From Symbiodinium microadriaticum (taxonomy: Eukaryota > Sar > Dinophyceae > Suessiales > Symbiodiniaceae), in NCBI GenBank assembly GCA_001939145.1, contig LSRX01000666.1:133006-197005 (forward strand): a stretch of DNA of 64,000 nt. Direction: 5' to 3'. Positions 55,540 to 64,000 of this stretch are shown here, piece after piece; position 1 is the stretch's first letter, and each line of letters begins with the position of its first letter. A model generated the notes under the pieces. The model did no database searches. It was given only the letters and a program-made list of their open reading frames with translations, and was not told the DNA's origin. A program made the translations under genes and the position numbers.

Positions 55540-55935
55540 CAAAAATTGGCGACCCAAATAGTTGACACAATTGAAACCGGGCTTTGTCCAACTTGTTTCA
55601 ACTATTGTTGAATTGGTGGAGTTTTCTGCTTATCAAATAGTTTAACTCAAGCATCAATTATTTCAAAGTTTTGGCGGCCCAAATACTTGAGTCAATTGAA
55701 ATCGGGTCGATTTCAATTGATGCAATTGTTTCAAAAGTTTGGCGACCCGAATATTTGAAATCGGGCTGGTTTCAAGTATCTTACTTATTTCAATGATTGA
55801 GATGGTGCGGTCTTCTTCTTATCAAACAATTTAACTAATGATTTCAATTATTTTAGACATTTGGCGACCCAAATACTTGAAATGATTGAAATCGGGGTCT
55901 CTGGGTTTCAATTATGTCAGCTATTTCAATTCTCC
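55540..55935. repeat. Inverted-repeat array, right block
   Basis: Four units begin with TTGGCGACCCAAATACTTGA or a variant, at about 55547, 55672, 55738 and 55860. Each is followed by a palindromic TTGAAATCGGGTCGATTTCAA-type element (about 55575, 55690, 55755 and 55880) and a TTTCAA spacer. Unit length varies from 65 to 125 bases. Confidence 0.8.
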
Positions 55936-56069
55936 ACGTGTGTAGTAAGACAAACAGGGCCTCAAATAGACTTATATACGTATATATACATATATGCATA
56001 ACATACCTATGTAATTATGCTATATAATTTGCGTATATGTATATGTATACAATCCGAATTCCGAGTTGA

Positions 56070-56192
56070 GATCCGAGGAAGGGCCGCGTCCATGTGCAGC
56101 TCGCGGATGCTGTCAAAGCTTTAAGACCAGCAAATCTCAAAGTGGTACAGCCAAAGAGGGATACCAATGAGATGTTGGATCGGGTCCTCGAG
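56070..56192 (+). CDS. Possible SRP19 exon
   Basis: The reading DPRKGRVHVQLADAVKALRP followed by ANLKVVQPKRDTNEMLDRVL ends at a GAG|GT donor at 56192/56193. GRV-x-VQL followed some 20 residues later by a helix leading to a Leu/Val-Leu-Glu ending resembles the C-terminal part of SRP19, the signal-recognition-particle protein that binds SRP RNA in the nucleolus before ER targeting. Earlier and later SRP19 exons were not recognised, so the identification rests on one exon. Confidence 0.4.
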
Positions 56193-56726
56193 GTATTTCA
56201 ATGAAGCTTGGCATGTTTCATAATGTCTTCTCCTGTCTCCTGGTTCATTAGTTCGCATTCAACATGAGCACGCACTGCTGAACACGATCTTCGCGATTCC
56301 GAGGCTATGACAGCTCCTTGGATGCGTCTGCGTTGCCGTTGCTGCTTTCGCTATAGCTCCGCAAATGGCCGGTCGACAATTCCCCACAAGACACAAACGC
56401 ATCCAAGAAGATGGCTGGTCAAAGAAGGTAGGAGGTGCAACTGGCTATGTTCGATAGAGTGTGACGGCTGAGGTAACGGGAACGGGGTCTTGGAGCTAGA
56501 AGAGTTTGAGAGATGTCTGGCTGGAATTGGGCTGAGACTTGGCTTATATACACATACTGAGATGGGATGCCGGCGCACGATAGGTTGAGCTTCACTGGCG
56601 CTTGAAGCTAAGGGGGAAAGAGTATGTCATCGCATTCCAGCTAGCAATGGACAAAGATGGTGACTTTGCGTCTCCACTGCAAAGCACGGAGTTTGCTTTG
56701 CTTTTGCTGGGCTCGGGCGACCCTGC
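56193..56726. other. Intron or intergenic
   Basis: No coding-like reading or repeat was recognised in this stretch. Confidence 0.4.
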
Positions 56727-56899
56727 ATGTCATCGCTAGGGCATCGCTTGCAGCAGGAACAGCTGCATCGCCGATCTGCTAAGGTCGTGGACTACTCCGA
56801 GTTCTCTCGCTGGGCCTTAGGCCAACGATTTCGAAACCTCTGTGTGTGTGTGTGTCCGAAACAAAACGTCTCATTCAATGCGGTCGCCTCCCGCTCGCG

Positions 56900-57229
56900 G
56901 CGAGGTTGTGAAGTTCCCGGAACGCAGAAGACGCGCTTGGAGCTGTACTGGCCAAAGAAGGATAAAGGCTCCGACGACACTTCTGGATTTCTTAGGTATG
57001 GACTACTTGGCATATGTGCGCTGCAGGCTCCAAAGAAGAGGTTGCCGAAAAGGTGGACGATGATGACACAATTCCAGCTGCAGACGAAGAGCTGACAGAG
57101 CGGGATGTCGAAAGGCTCCACAATCCATTGACGCCACAACTGGCTAAGAGCTTGCATAGCTTGCTATGTTTGCAATACCGAGCAGTCAATAACTGCATCA
57201 GGATCATGAAGAAGCGGCAGCTCAGCTGA
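56900..57229 (+). CDS. Hypothetical exons
   Basis: Two plus-strand readings look coding: about 56927-56995 (TQKTRLELYWPKKDKGSDDT) and 57026-57229 (SKEEVAEKVDDDDTIPAADE, then ELTERDVERLHNPLTPQLAK). The acidic second exon follows a CTGCAG|G acceptor at about 57025/57026. They may belong with the SRP19-like exon upstream or to a separate gene. Confidence 0.4.
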
Positions 57230-59367
57230 GGAAGAAGTCGTCTGTGCGTGGAGATGAAGAGTGAGAGGGAGAGAGAGCGAGACACAGTTCAGACGCTGGT
57301 CTGTGGAGTTTGCCTCATTCTGACCCGGAAGAGCGAGCGAGCGATCTGGCAGTTCGAAGAAGCAGAGCGCGGACAGAAAGCATAGCAGCACTGAGAACCT
57401 CAGAATGATCAAAAGATTACTTGCCTTTGAGAAAATCTAGTTCATAAGTCGCATGGGACGTGACACGTGTGCGAAGGCTTTACGTTGTACTGCGCTCACT
57501 AAACTGGCGGCCAGTGTTTCAACTCTCTAACACAGCGCACGACATGGAGAAAAAAAGCAGGACTGCACAAGCAAAGGGAAATACATGCGTATATGCCAAA
57601 GAAAGATGAAATCCCAGAGTAGTTGCAGAAAGAGCGGAACTGCGCGGCGGTCCTGCCAAGAGCCTTCTCCCACAGGATTCGCATGCTGCGTGGCAACGGA
57701 GATGCCCACGGACTGCAGCAGCACTTCCCAGCCATTCCGCTTTTGACTACCGACACCGCCCGGCGTTTTGTACTGCGACTCAACACGCGATGGTGCAATC
57801 AGGACGGCGGAGAGGTAGCAAGTGGTTCTTCTGCATACTGGGAAGATAATGCCAGTTCCGGCATTCTGGCTTTGCAGTCGTAGAAATGTGGGTGACATTA
57901 GACGCCAAACATCACTGTCCCGGTTCAAAGAGGCAGCACACTGCAGCACGCAATGCACGCCTTGGCTTATTCCGAAGATGTACGTGTACAGGTAAACGTT
58001 TCGTGGCAGCATACGTCATCACTGCTAACAAACACAAACACGTGAGCGTGTGCCCACACACGGACACACATGCCCGCACACGCAAACAGGAGCACGTGCC
58101 TTTCCGTGAGGTGTCAGGACGCAAAGCACGAACTCACGCTAAGTCCGCGGGAATTAGTGTCTTGGAACATCTGAATGACGCAGCCTTAGGTTGCCTGATG
58201 AGTGGCCTTCACACGGGCCGTTGCCTCAACTGTTTTGTCACTGCTGACATTGACAACAAGAGCTTCAAGATGCATGATGATGCACGTGAACTGTTTTGTG
58301 CCTTGTAGCCGCCGTTTCCAGGATAAAGATCGTGAACAACGCACGTGCTCGGTTTCCAAACTACCCTGTTGCTGCTTTGCTGCAAGCCCGAGTAAGCGTT
58401 GATTCTGCATTGATACTCTCAGAATTGTGTTCAGCCTGACTTCCGAGGAAGGCATTGTGCCCTGGCCTTGTTTGGAAGTGCGCGCGTGCTTCTAACAACA
58501 TGGGCTCCACCTAGACCTCAAGACCCCATGCGCACCTTCATGTTGTTCTGTGTTCTGGGAAATTGCTATAGCATTTCGAGATCGGCCTGCATTGTGAGAC
58601 ATGCGGCGGAGGTGTGGTCTATGAAGCGAAACGATTACATTGGTGGTAAGGTTCTGGCCGCGCTCTTTGATGTTTAGCAGCACCAGATTGCTAAGAAAGA
58701 GCTGCACTTTTGAAGCCCAAGGCAGACATACGGGCAACCGGAGCCAAAGAGGCCACATCAAAAAAGATTCACGTTGGCTAATCTGGCAAGACACGGTTTT
58801 CGAGAAGTGCACCTTGCAGGTACATGTTTGCAGGACGTCACCACTTGTGGCCAATACACAGGCAAATGCCCAGCACTTGAGTGCAGCCAGCTGTGGACCT
58901 TAGAGCTTTGCACGTACGATTCGCGCATGTGGCTTTGCTATGCTTTACAATTTCGCAGCAACACGAAACTCTGACAGAGATATGCACATGCCACAGGAGG
59001 CGTTTCCAGCCATCTACCGCAACATTTCTCCCGAGGCCTTCGCGTAATATGGGAGTGCTTCGAAGTAGGCGTAGTATTTACAAAAAGTTTCGTGTGCTGC
59101 TCTCAGAGCTGTGAGTGCTGTCGTGATTGGGCTCAGGGGTGGAGACGACGGTATATGAATGGTTCTCACTGGAGCTTGTAAAGCTCCGCCTGCAGCACAA
59201 GCAAAGACGCAGCAACGGACAACCTCTTGCGATTGCACGGGCTCACTTCTTCAAAGCAAAAGGAGTGTCTCGAGCTGCCGTAGAGTCCTCGTAGTGTACG
59301 GCAGTACCTTCATGGCATTTCATGGCGTTCCTAGGTTTTGCTATGTTGTTCCACGCTATGATCGGCC
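57230..59367. other. Unresolved; competing open frames on both strands
   Basis: Frames at 57623-57883 (plus) and 57527-58012 (minus) overlap, and neither has a recognisable domain. The same holds for 57886-58308 and 58640-58974. I do not choose between them. Confidence 0.3.
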
Positions 59368-60060
59368 GTGAGCTTCGAGAACGCATGCGACAGTAGAGTT
59401 TCGATGATTTCGATGCTGAGTGCGGAACAGGATGCTCCTCCCTTTCTCTCGCAGGTGCCTCCTACGTTCAGCTGCTGTCGTCCTTCTGTTTTTGTTGGCT
59501 TGAGTTGTTTTGGTTGCATGTGGAGATGCTACCGGCATCGATTTTGGCATCGACATCGACTGCTCGAATTGGCAAGGGTTGGCGCATTGGTTTGGAATTT
59601 CTCTGCTCAGGGCGACCTCATGGTTTATGCTTCCGACGAACTGGAGTTTGGCTCTCTCTTCGCAGGGATGCGCGATCGCCATTCCAGCCATGGTTTATGC
59701 ACACCGACCAGCATCACCAGTTTTGGGCTGTACACATGTAGCACACCTCGCCAGGCAAGCTGGCACCTATGGGCTTGATTCACCAGGGAGTCATCAGCCC
59801 AGACAGATGAGGTATTTACCGGAAGCTTGTCCGAAAGATTACAGCATGCCAGCTGACTAAGGAGATGTTCACAGTTTATGAGGTCAGGCGCGGTGCGGAA
59901 TATGGGTGCCTGAGCAGCAGAGCAGTTGGTAATTCAATGTTTGCACACAAAGTTGCCCAGGTTCTGCTTCGGCCGCATCAAGTTCAAGGGCCAGGAGAAG
60001 CCTGAAACATGGGTCGTGCTCGGCCTTCTAATCGAAGCCACAGGCCAGCTACTCAGGTAC
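59368..60060 (+). CDS. Hypothetical exons upstream of the RING gene
   Basis: A reading at about 59558-59670 (LLELARVGALVWNFSAQGDL, then MVYASDELEFGSLFAGM) and one at about 59957-60060 (FCFGRIKFKGQEKPETWVVL) look coding. The second faintly resembles the end of a class III nucleotide cyclase domain (an R-x-K-G-x-E pattern), but the evidence is too thin to name it. They may be exons of a gene different from the RING protein. Confidence 0.35.
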
Positions 60061-60638
60061 TGGTTGTATTGACTAACGGCTAAAATTCGAGCTTAGGGGA
60101 TGACCAGCAATCAAAGTTGCCAGGCATCAAAGGTATCAAGGGAGCGAAGGACCGCAGGCCTGAAGACCTGACGTTTTCAGATGCTGCTTGGCGTGTGGTG
60201 GCGTTGGTTTCTGTATGCTAGCCGGTTGAGCATGTTTGCCCAGAATGGAAACTGAGGCAGAACGAGTTAATGGCATCTAGTGGCCTGGCAGTGTTGTTTC
60301 ACATTCCGCCGCCTGCGCAACATGTACGATCACATAATAGCGACTGCTATTTTGTAGCATGGTGCCACACTGTGACGTAGGAGCTGTCCGGCGCACGAGG
60401 CATGACAGAAGAAAAACTTCAGTTGCACATGACCGCAAAGCGGTCCAGGAATTCGATCCGGCAGATGGCATGGCCAGAAACAGTGATGAGTTTCCTTGGT
60501 GCCACATCTCTGAAGCTAGTCAGTAGGGTTTCAGGCAGGGCTTCGTCGATTGTTCCAACTCCCGCGAAAATTGAATCAGCAGGCATCTAAGATACATCTT
60601 TGGCGCGGTCTGTTGGCTTTGCCAACCTTTCTCAAATC
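60061..60638. other. Leader region of the RING gene; nothing else seen
   Basis: No recognisable exon or repeat. The RING frame is open a little upstream of its first ATG. Confidence 0.4.
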
Positions 60639-61484
60639 ATGTTGCCATCATCTCAGAGTCGAAGAATCCAGAAAGCATTCCCAGCAGTTTCTACCAGCTT
60701 CTGGGATTTCGATTGCAAGATGCAGGAGGCATGGGCTTGCGCTGGACTGCCTCCGACCCCACCGCAGCATTCGCCACGTGCTTTGATGACAGATGTTCCT
60801 GCTTTGGGTGCCCCAGACCTGGAGAGCCTTGCAGATGAATGCAAGTACCTTGACAATGAACCACATGAGTGGCTTTGGCTCGATGGATGGGAGCAACGAG
60901 GCCGTGGTGCCAAAGCTGTCCGCGGCTCGAGCTCTTCAAGCTGGGAGCAGTCCGAAGCAGAAACACCAACATATGCTTCCAGCTACTGCGCATCACAAAG
61001 AGACGTTTGGAATAGGACGCGCTTGCCTCAATTGGGATCGGCGGATGAGCAGGTTTTCAGGGACGAGGCGCGCCAGTTCGGAACTTTGCGGAGCTCCCAG
61101 TTGCACCAAGAATCACAAGAAGTCGCCAACAATTCGCCCTCCTTCCATTACCACGAAACTCCCTTGCCATGTGGGCTCCTGCGCTCGCAGCTCTCGGACA
61201 TACTTTTCCGTGAGATCACACCCGAGGACTACGACGTCTTACTGCAACTCGACACACAGCCGCCTAGCTCTGCGAGTCCTGCAGACATTGTTGCATTGCC
61301 GTCGGTGGATGCCAGGGACGTAGATCAGGTGTCTTGCATATTCTGCTTATCTCCGTATGACGCCACAGAGAGACTGACCAAACTGCCCTGCAGTCACGCG
61401 TTTCACAAAAACTGTATTGCAGAGTGGCTGTTGCAGCACAAGCCCGCTTGCCCTCTTTGTGGTCAGGAGGTCCCACGACTCTGA
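60639..61484 (+). CDS. RING-H2 zinc finger protein, probable E3 ubiquitin ligase
   Basis: From the first in-frame ATG (60639) the single-exon frame gives 281 residues. The last 50 form a RING-H2 finger: CIFC, then C-S-H, F-H, N-C and CPLC, giving C-x2-C-x14-C-x-H-x2-H-x2-C-x11-C-x2-C, with the Trp of AEWLL in place. About 40 residues upstream lies ITPEDYDVLLQLD, a short motif I associate with one group of protist RING-H2 proteins. The N-terminal half is polar and low in order, with no membrane segment. Proteins of this kind recruit an E2 to ubiquitinate substrates; the substrate here is unknown. All eight zinc ligands are present. An upstream exon cannot be excluded because the frame is open to about 60600. 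Confidence 0.8.
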   Translation: MLPSSQSRRIQKAFPAVSTSFWDFDCKMQEAWACAGLPPTPPQHSPRALMTDVPALGAPDLESLADECKYLDNEPHEWLWLDGWEQRGRGAKAVRGSSSSSWEQSEAETPTYASSYCASQRDVWNRTRLPQLGSADEQVFRDEARQFGTLRSSQLHQESQEVANNSPSFHYHETPLPCGLLRSQLSDILFREITPEDYDVLLQLDTQPPSSASPADIVALPSVDARDVDQVSCIFCLSPYDATERLTKLPCSHAFHKNCIAEWLLQHKPACPLCGQEVPRL

Positions 61485-61740
61485 TGCTGTGAACATAATT
61501 TCTCACCAGCAGTTGCCTTGAGAGCGAAGCAGAAGGCAGCAAAAGCTTTGCTTGCCATTGCTTCCGGTGTGGGAGGAGATGGGAACAGGATGTGTATTCA
61601 AACGAATCTTGTGAAGTCTGGGTTCTCCAGCTCAAGCCTGCAGGGGCATCTCATTCAGTGGCCATGTGCGTGGCACCATGCAGCTCCGGGCGGCAGGTGG
61701 ACAGAATCGTGTGACATTCCTGCACAGATCATGTGACATG
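61485..61740. other. Spacer after the RING gene
   Basis: No coding-like reading or repeat is recognised. Confidence 0.4.
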
Positions 61741-62519
61741 GCCGCATATCTCAATCATGTCCCACGACACGTGAACGTGCAGACCGTCTTTGCCGGAACT
61801 GGACGCCCTGGAAGCCTTCCCCCGAACCTAGATCTCAAGCTGCTTTTTAAGGCCGTGACGAGGAAGCTTGCCCTCTGACGAGATGGTTGCTTTCTTCGCC
61901 AGAACCGTGTTCCCACAATCCCATCATGTCCAAAAGGACGCGCAAGTTCTTGTGGTCGGATGCAGTTGGTGCACCCTTCGCGCAATTGCCGAAGCAACGA
62001 GAAAGCCCGAAAACGTTGAAAGACGATGCATGAGTATACATGTACACACACACATACATATAAGACATATATTTGTTTTTGTTGTTGTTGATTGCTCGGG
62101 CTCGGACAAGGTTTCCGCTTCGGATGATTCAAGAACCTTTGCAGTTGGAAAGAGGAACTTTATCACGCTCCCACCCTTTCTTGTTTGCTTGAGCTACAAT
62201 ACGGTGGAGTTGGCAGAGCGGGAAGGGAACAGCACAACACTGCAGAATCTCGGCGGCCGAACATGTGCGTAATGTGGAATGTCGCAGAAGCTTGGTATGC
62301 ATGGCGTGCCCAGACATGTTCAAACTCTCGTGGGAGGCAACGCAAACAGTCCGGTGAAGACGCGGCATGAGCCAAGGCGCCATGCTCCAATAAGCCACAT
62401 GTCAAGTTAGCCGGGCAACTTCTCGCAGATCGGTCATTTGACAGATATCACGACAAGAGCATCGAGGAGTTGCTTCGCACCCTTCCGAGAAGTCCCAAGG
62501 ACCGGAGTTCGGTTTGGTA
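61741..62519 (+). CDS. Hypothetical exons
   Basis: Three plus-strand readings look coding: about 61741-61878 (YLNHVPRHVNVQTVFAGTGR, then LDLKLLFKAVTRKLAL), about 62070-62160 (VDCSGSDKVSASDDSRTFAV) and about 62400-62519 (AGQLLADRSFDRYHDKSIEE, then LLRTLPRSPKD). The last has no Met and ends at TAG. They are probably exons of one gene of unknown function. Confidence 0.4.
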
Positions 62520-63239
62520 GTGAACTAGCTGCTAATTAGCTCAGCTTCGGGATGCAGTGTGGTTGCTAACATTTTGCTCGTAGCTTGCTACTGCTGCACC
62601 GCAGCATGCAACATACGCAGATTAAAAGCTCATTGCTACCCATGTGAGTGGAGTGTTGCAGCCAAGCTTTCGGTGCTGACTGAGCATGATCATTCATCAT
62701 AGCACAGCAAGAGTGGCGACACAGGACTTTACGCGCTTCATTGTAAATTTGGGCAAGCGGCGGCTGTGGCAGCATGTTGCGACCGTTTTGTCAGAGGCCG
62801 ACCTGCTCCTTTGTTGCTGGTGCATGAAGTCAGAGTAACGTTTTCACAGATGCGGCGGGCAAGCAGCTTGCGGCTTGCCGTGTGCTTAGCCTGCATGCTG
62901 AAGAGGTCCGAAGTTCGCTCCTGCAGCCAGCCACGTATTAGGACGTCATTGCTCTTGGTGCTGCGGTCAAGGCCTGTGCAGGCCTCGTCTGCACTCTGTG
63001 CAGAAGTCTTGTCCTTGATGTAGCGCAGAATGCCTGGCACGGCGGTGCAGGGACCAGCTGGCTTGGTTTCGTTGAAAATCATAGTTTCTGCAGAAAGTCT
63101 CCACTATTGGTACCGGACTTAAGCTCACAAGATGGTAGAGGAGCTTTCGTTATGCATTGCACGAAGTGCTAACAATAACAACCCCATGTTTGCTGGAGGC
63201 AGGGTCTCATACCTCGTCCGTCGAGCTGTGGCTCGAGAG
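62520..63239. other. Intergenic; nothing supported
   Basis: Overlapping open frames on both strands (62738-63082 minus, 62766-63023 plus) show no domain. Confidence 0.4.
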
Positions 63240-64000
63240 TGTCACCAGGGACCGAGTGGGCTCCGAGCCCCTCGGGCCTTGGGGGCACTAAGGATAAGAT
63301 CCGTTTTCACCCACCCAACCCTTGGCATCCACTGTCTTGGGGTCTCTCAAGGGCCATCTCGTTGAAATGGACCATGGGTTACCCACGGGATCCCGGAGCT
63401 CGCCGTGTGGGGCGCACAGCTCCGGGAAGACCGCAAGCGTCCGAGAGCGCACCGCGTCCGAGAGCGCAACGGGTGTTCCGGTGTCTGACCATCCGGTGGG
63501 GTAGACAATGTGGAGCTTCCCGCGGGATCGCAGTCTGCGAAGACCGTTAGTGCCCGAGTGCACGCCGCGCCCGAGAGCGCTGGGAGGTTATGGGTTTCAG
63601 GGTTTCCCTGGTTACCCTACCTGGGGTTACCTCTTAACGGCGGTCCGGGTGTGCACCGCAGAGTTTGGTGCACATCAAGAGGGACTGCTAGGACCCTTTA
63701 ACGGGGGAGGTTCCCCAGGGCTTCCCTACCCCCGTGCCTTGCTGAGGTACGAAGGAAAGAAAGAAGAAAAGAAAGAAGTGAAGAGAAGGTGAGGAGAAGG
63801 CGTCCCCCCGGGGGAGGCTCGGTGGGGATGCCAGCTCCTTGCCTGAAGTTAAGTAGGAAGGGGCTAGGTGTAGCCCGGTAAGTCCTGGCCCGCCTCCGAA
63901 GGGGGCAGGGCCGGGCGACCCGGCTGAGCAAGGAACGCTCGCGACCAGCCGCCTTCGGAAAGAAAAGATAGTGCGCGTGCCGGGCGGATGGGTGGGGGCA
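63240..64000. repeat. GC-rich repetitive block at the right edge
   Basis: The phrase GTCCGAGAGCGC is repeated in tandem at 63439 and 63456, with a variant at about 63568. A purine-rich GAAAGAAAGAAGAAAAG tract lies at about 63752-63775. The composition shifts to GC-rich with CCCCCGGGGGA near 63804. It may be the 5' region of a retroelement continuing beyond the window. Open frames exist on both strands but none is recognisable. Confidence 0.5.

Noticed and set aside
63825..63890. GAAGTTAAGTAGG...GGGCTAGG resembling part of 5S rRNA
   Set aside because: Only the AAGTTAAG core and a loose GGGCT match; the remaining helices and the internal control region are not recognisable.

Overview
The window reads as nuclear DNA of a dinoflagellate, most likely a Symbiodiniaceae-like or related core species. 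I infer this from gene structure. In the best-resolved gene, 23 introns could be placed by reading-frame continuity. Every one ends in AG followed by an exon that starts with G, while the 5' ends are GC (13), GT (5) or GA (5). That loose donor with a strict AG|G acceptor is a known dinoflagellate trait. Other hints are decayed non-LTR retrotransposon pieces of a type I associate with dinoflagellates, long TATG/TG/CTGT microsatellites, and intronless single-exon genes lying among very intron-rich ones. There is no rRNA, tRNA, CRISPR or bacterial operon structure. A run of 75 N at 25161-25235 marks an assembly gap.

Layout. 1-4000: two decayed non-LTR retrotransposon 3' ends. 5073-6152: an intronless 2OG-Fe(II) oxygenase-like gene. 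About 8.6-17.5 kb: a large plus-strand gene of 30 or more short exons for a superfamily 2 helicase-like protein, with motif I GPGKT, a DEVH box, a GFTGTP motif and a QSVGRAIRM motif VI. 18.5-20.6 kb: unassigned coding-like exons on both strands. 21.06-22.69 kb: a multi-exon class I (METTL21/FAM86-like) methyltransferase. 24.8-25.2 kb: tandem repeat next to the gap. 27094-27702: an intronless UBE2J2/Ubc6-type E2. 27.9-29.1 kb: minus-strand exons of unknown function. 33.4-35.0 kb: a potassium channel with a GYG filter, C-linker and cyclic-nucleotide-binding domain. 36.7-40.6 kb: hypothetical exons. 41.9-44.1 kb: a retroelement-like segment between direct repeats. 46.1-47.2 kb: an acyl-protein-thioesterase-like gene whose catalytic serine position reads alanine. 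48.1-48.7 kb: an STI1 (Hip/Hop-type) cochaperone domain. 53.9-54.4 kb, minus: a broken, apparently intronless tRNA 2'-phosphotransferase copy. 54.5-55.9 kb: an array of small inverted repeats. 56.07-56.19 kb: a possible SRP19 exon. 60639-61484: a RING-H2 protein. 63.2-64.0 kb: a GC-rich repetitive block.

The genes look like unrelated housekeeping and signalling functions interspersed with retroelement debris; I see no operon-like or pathway clustering. The recognised multi-exon genes are all on the plus strand. Exon boundaries are my own inference from frame continuity and remembered family motifs; no alignment or transcript data were available. Most short exons outside the named genes are coding-like readings without a recognised function and should be treated as provisional.
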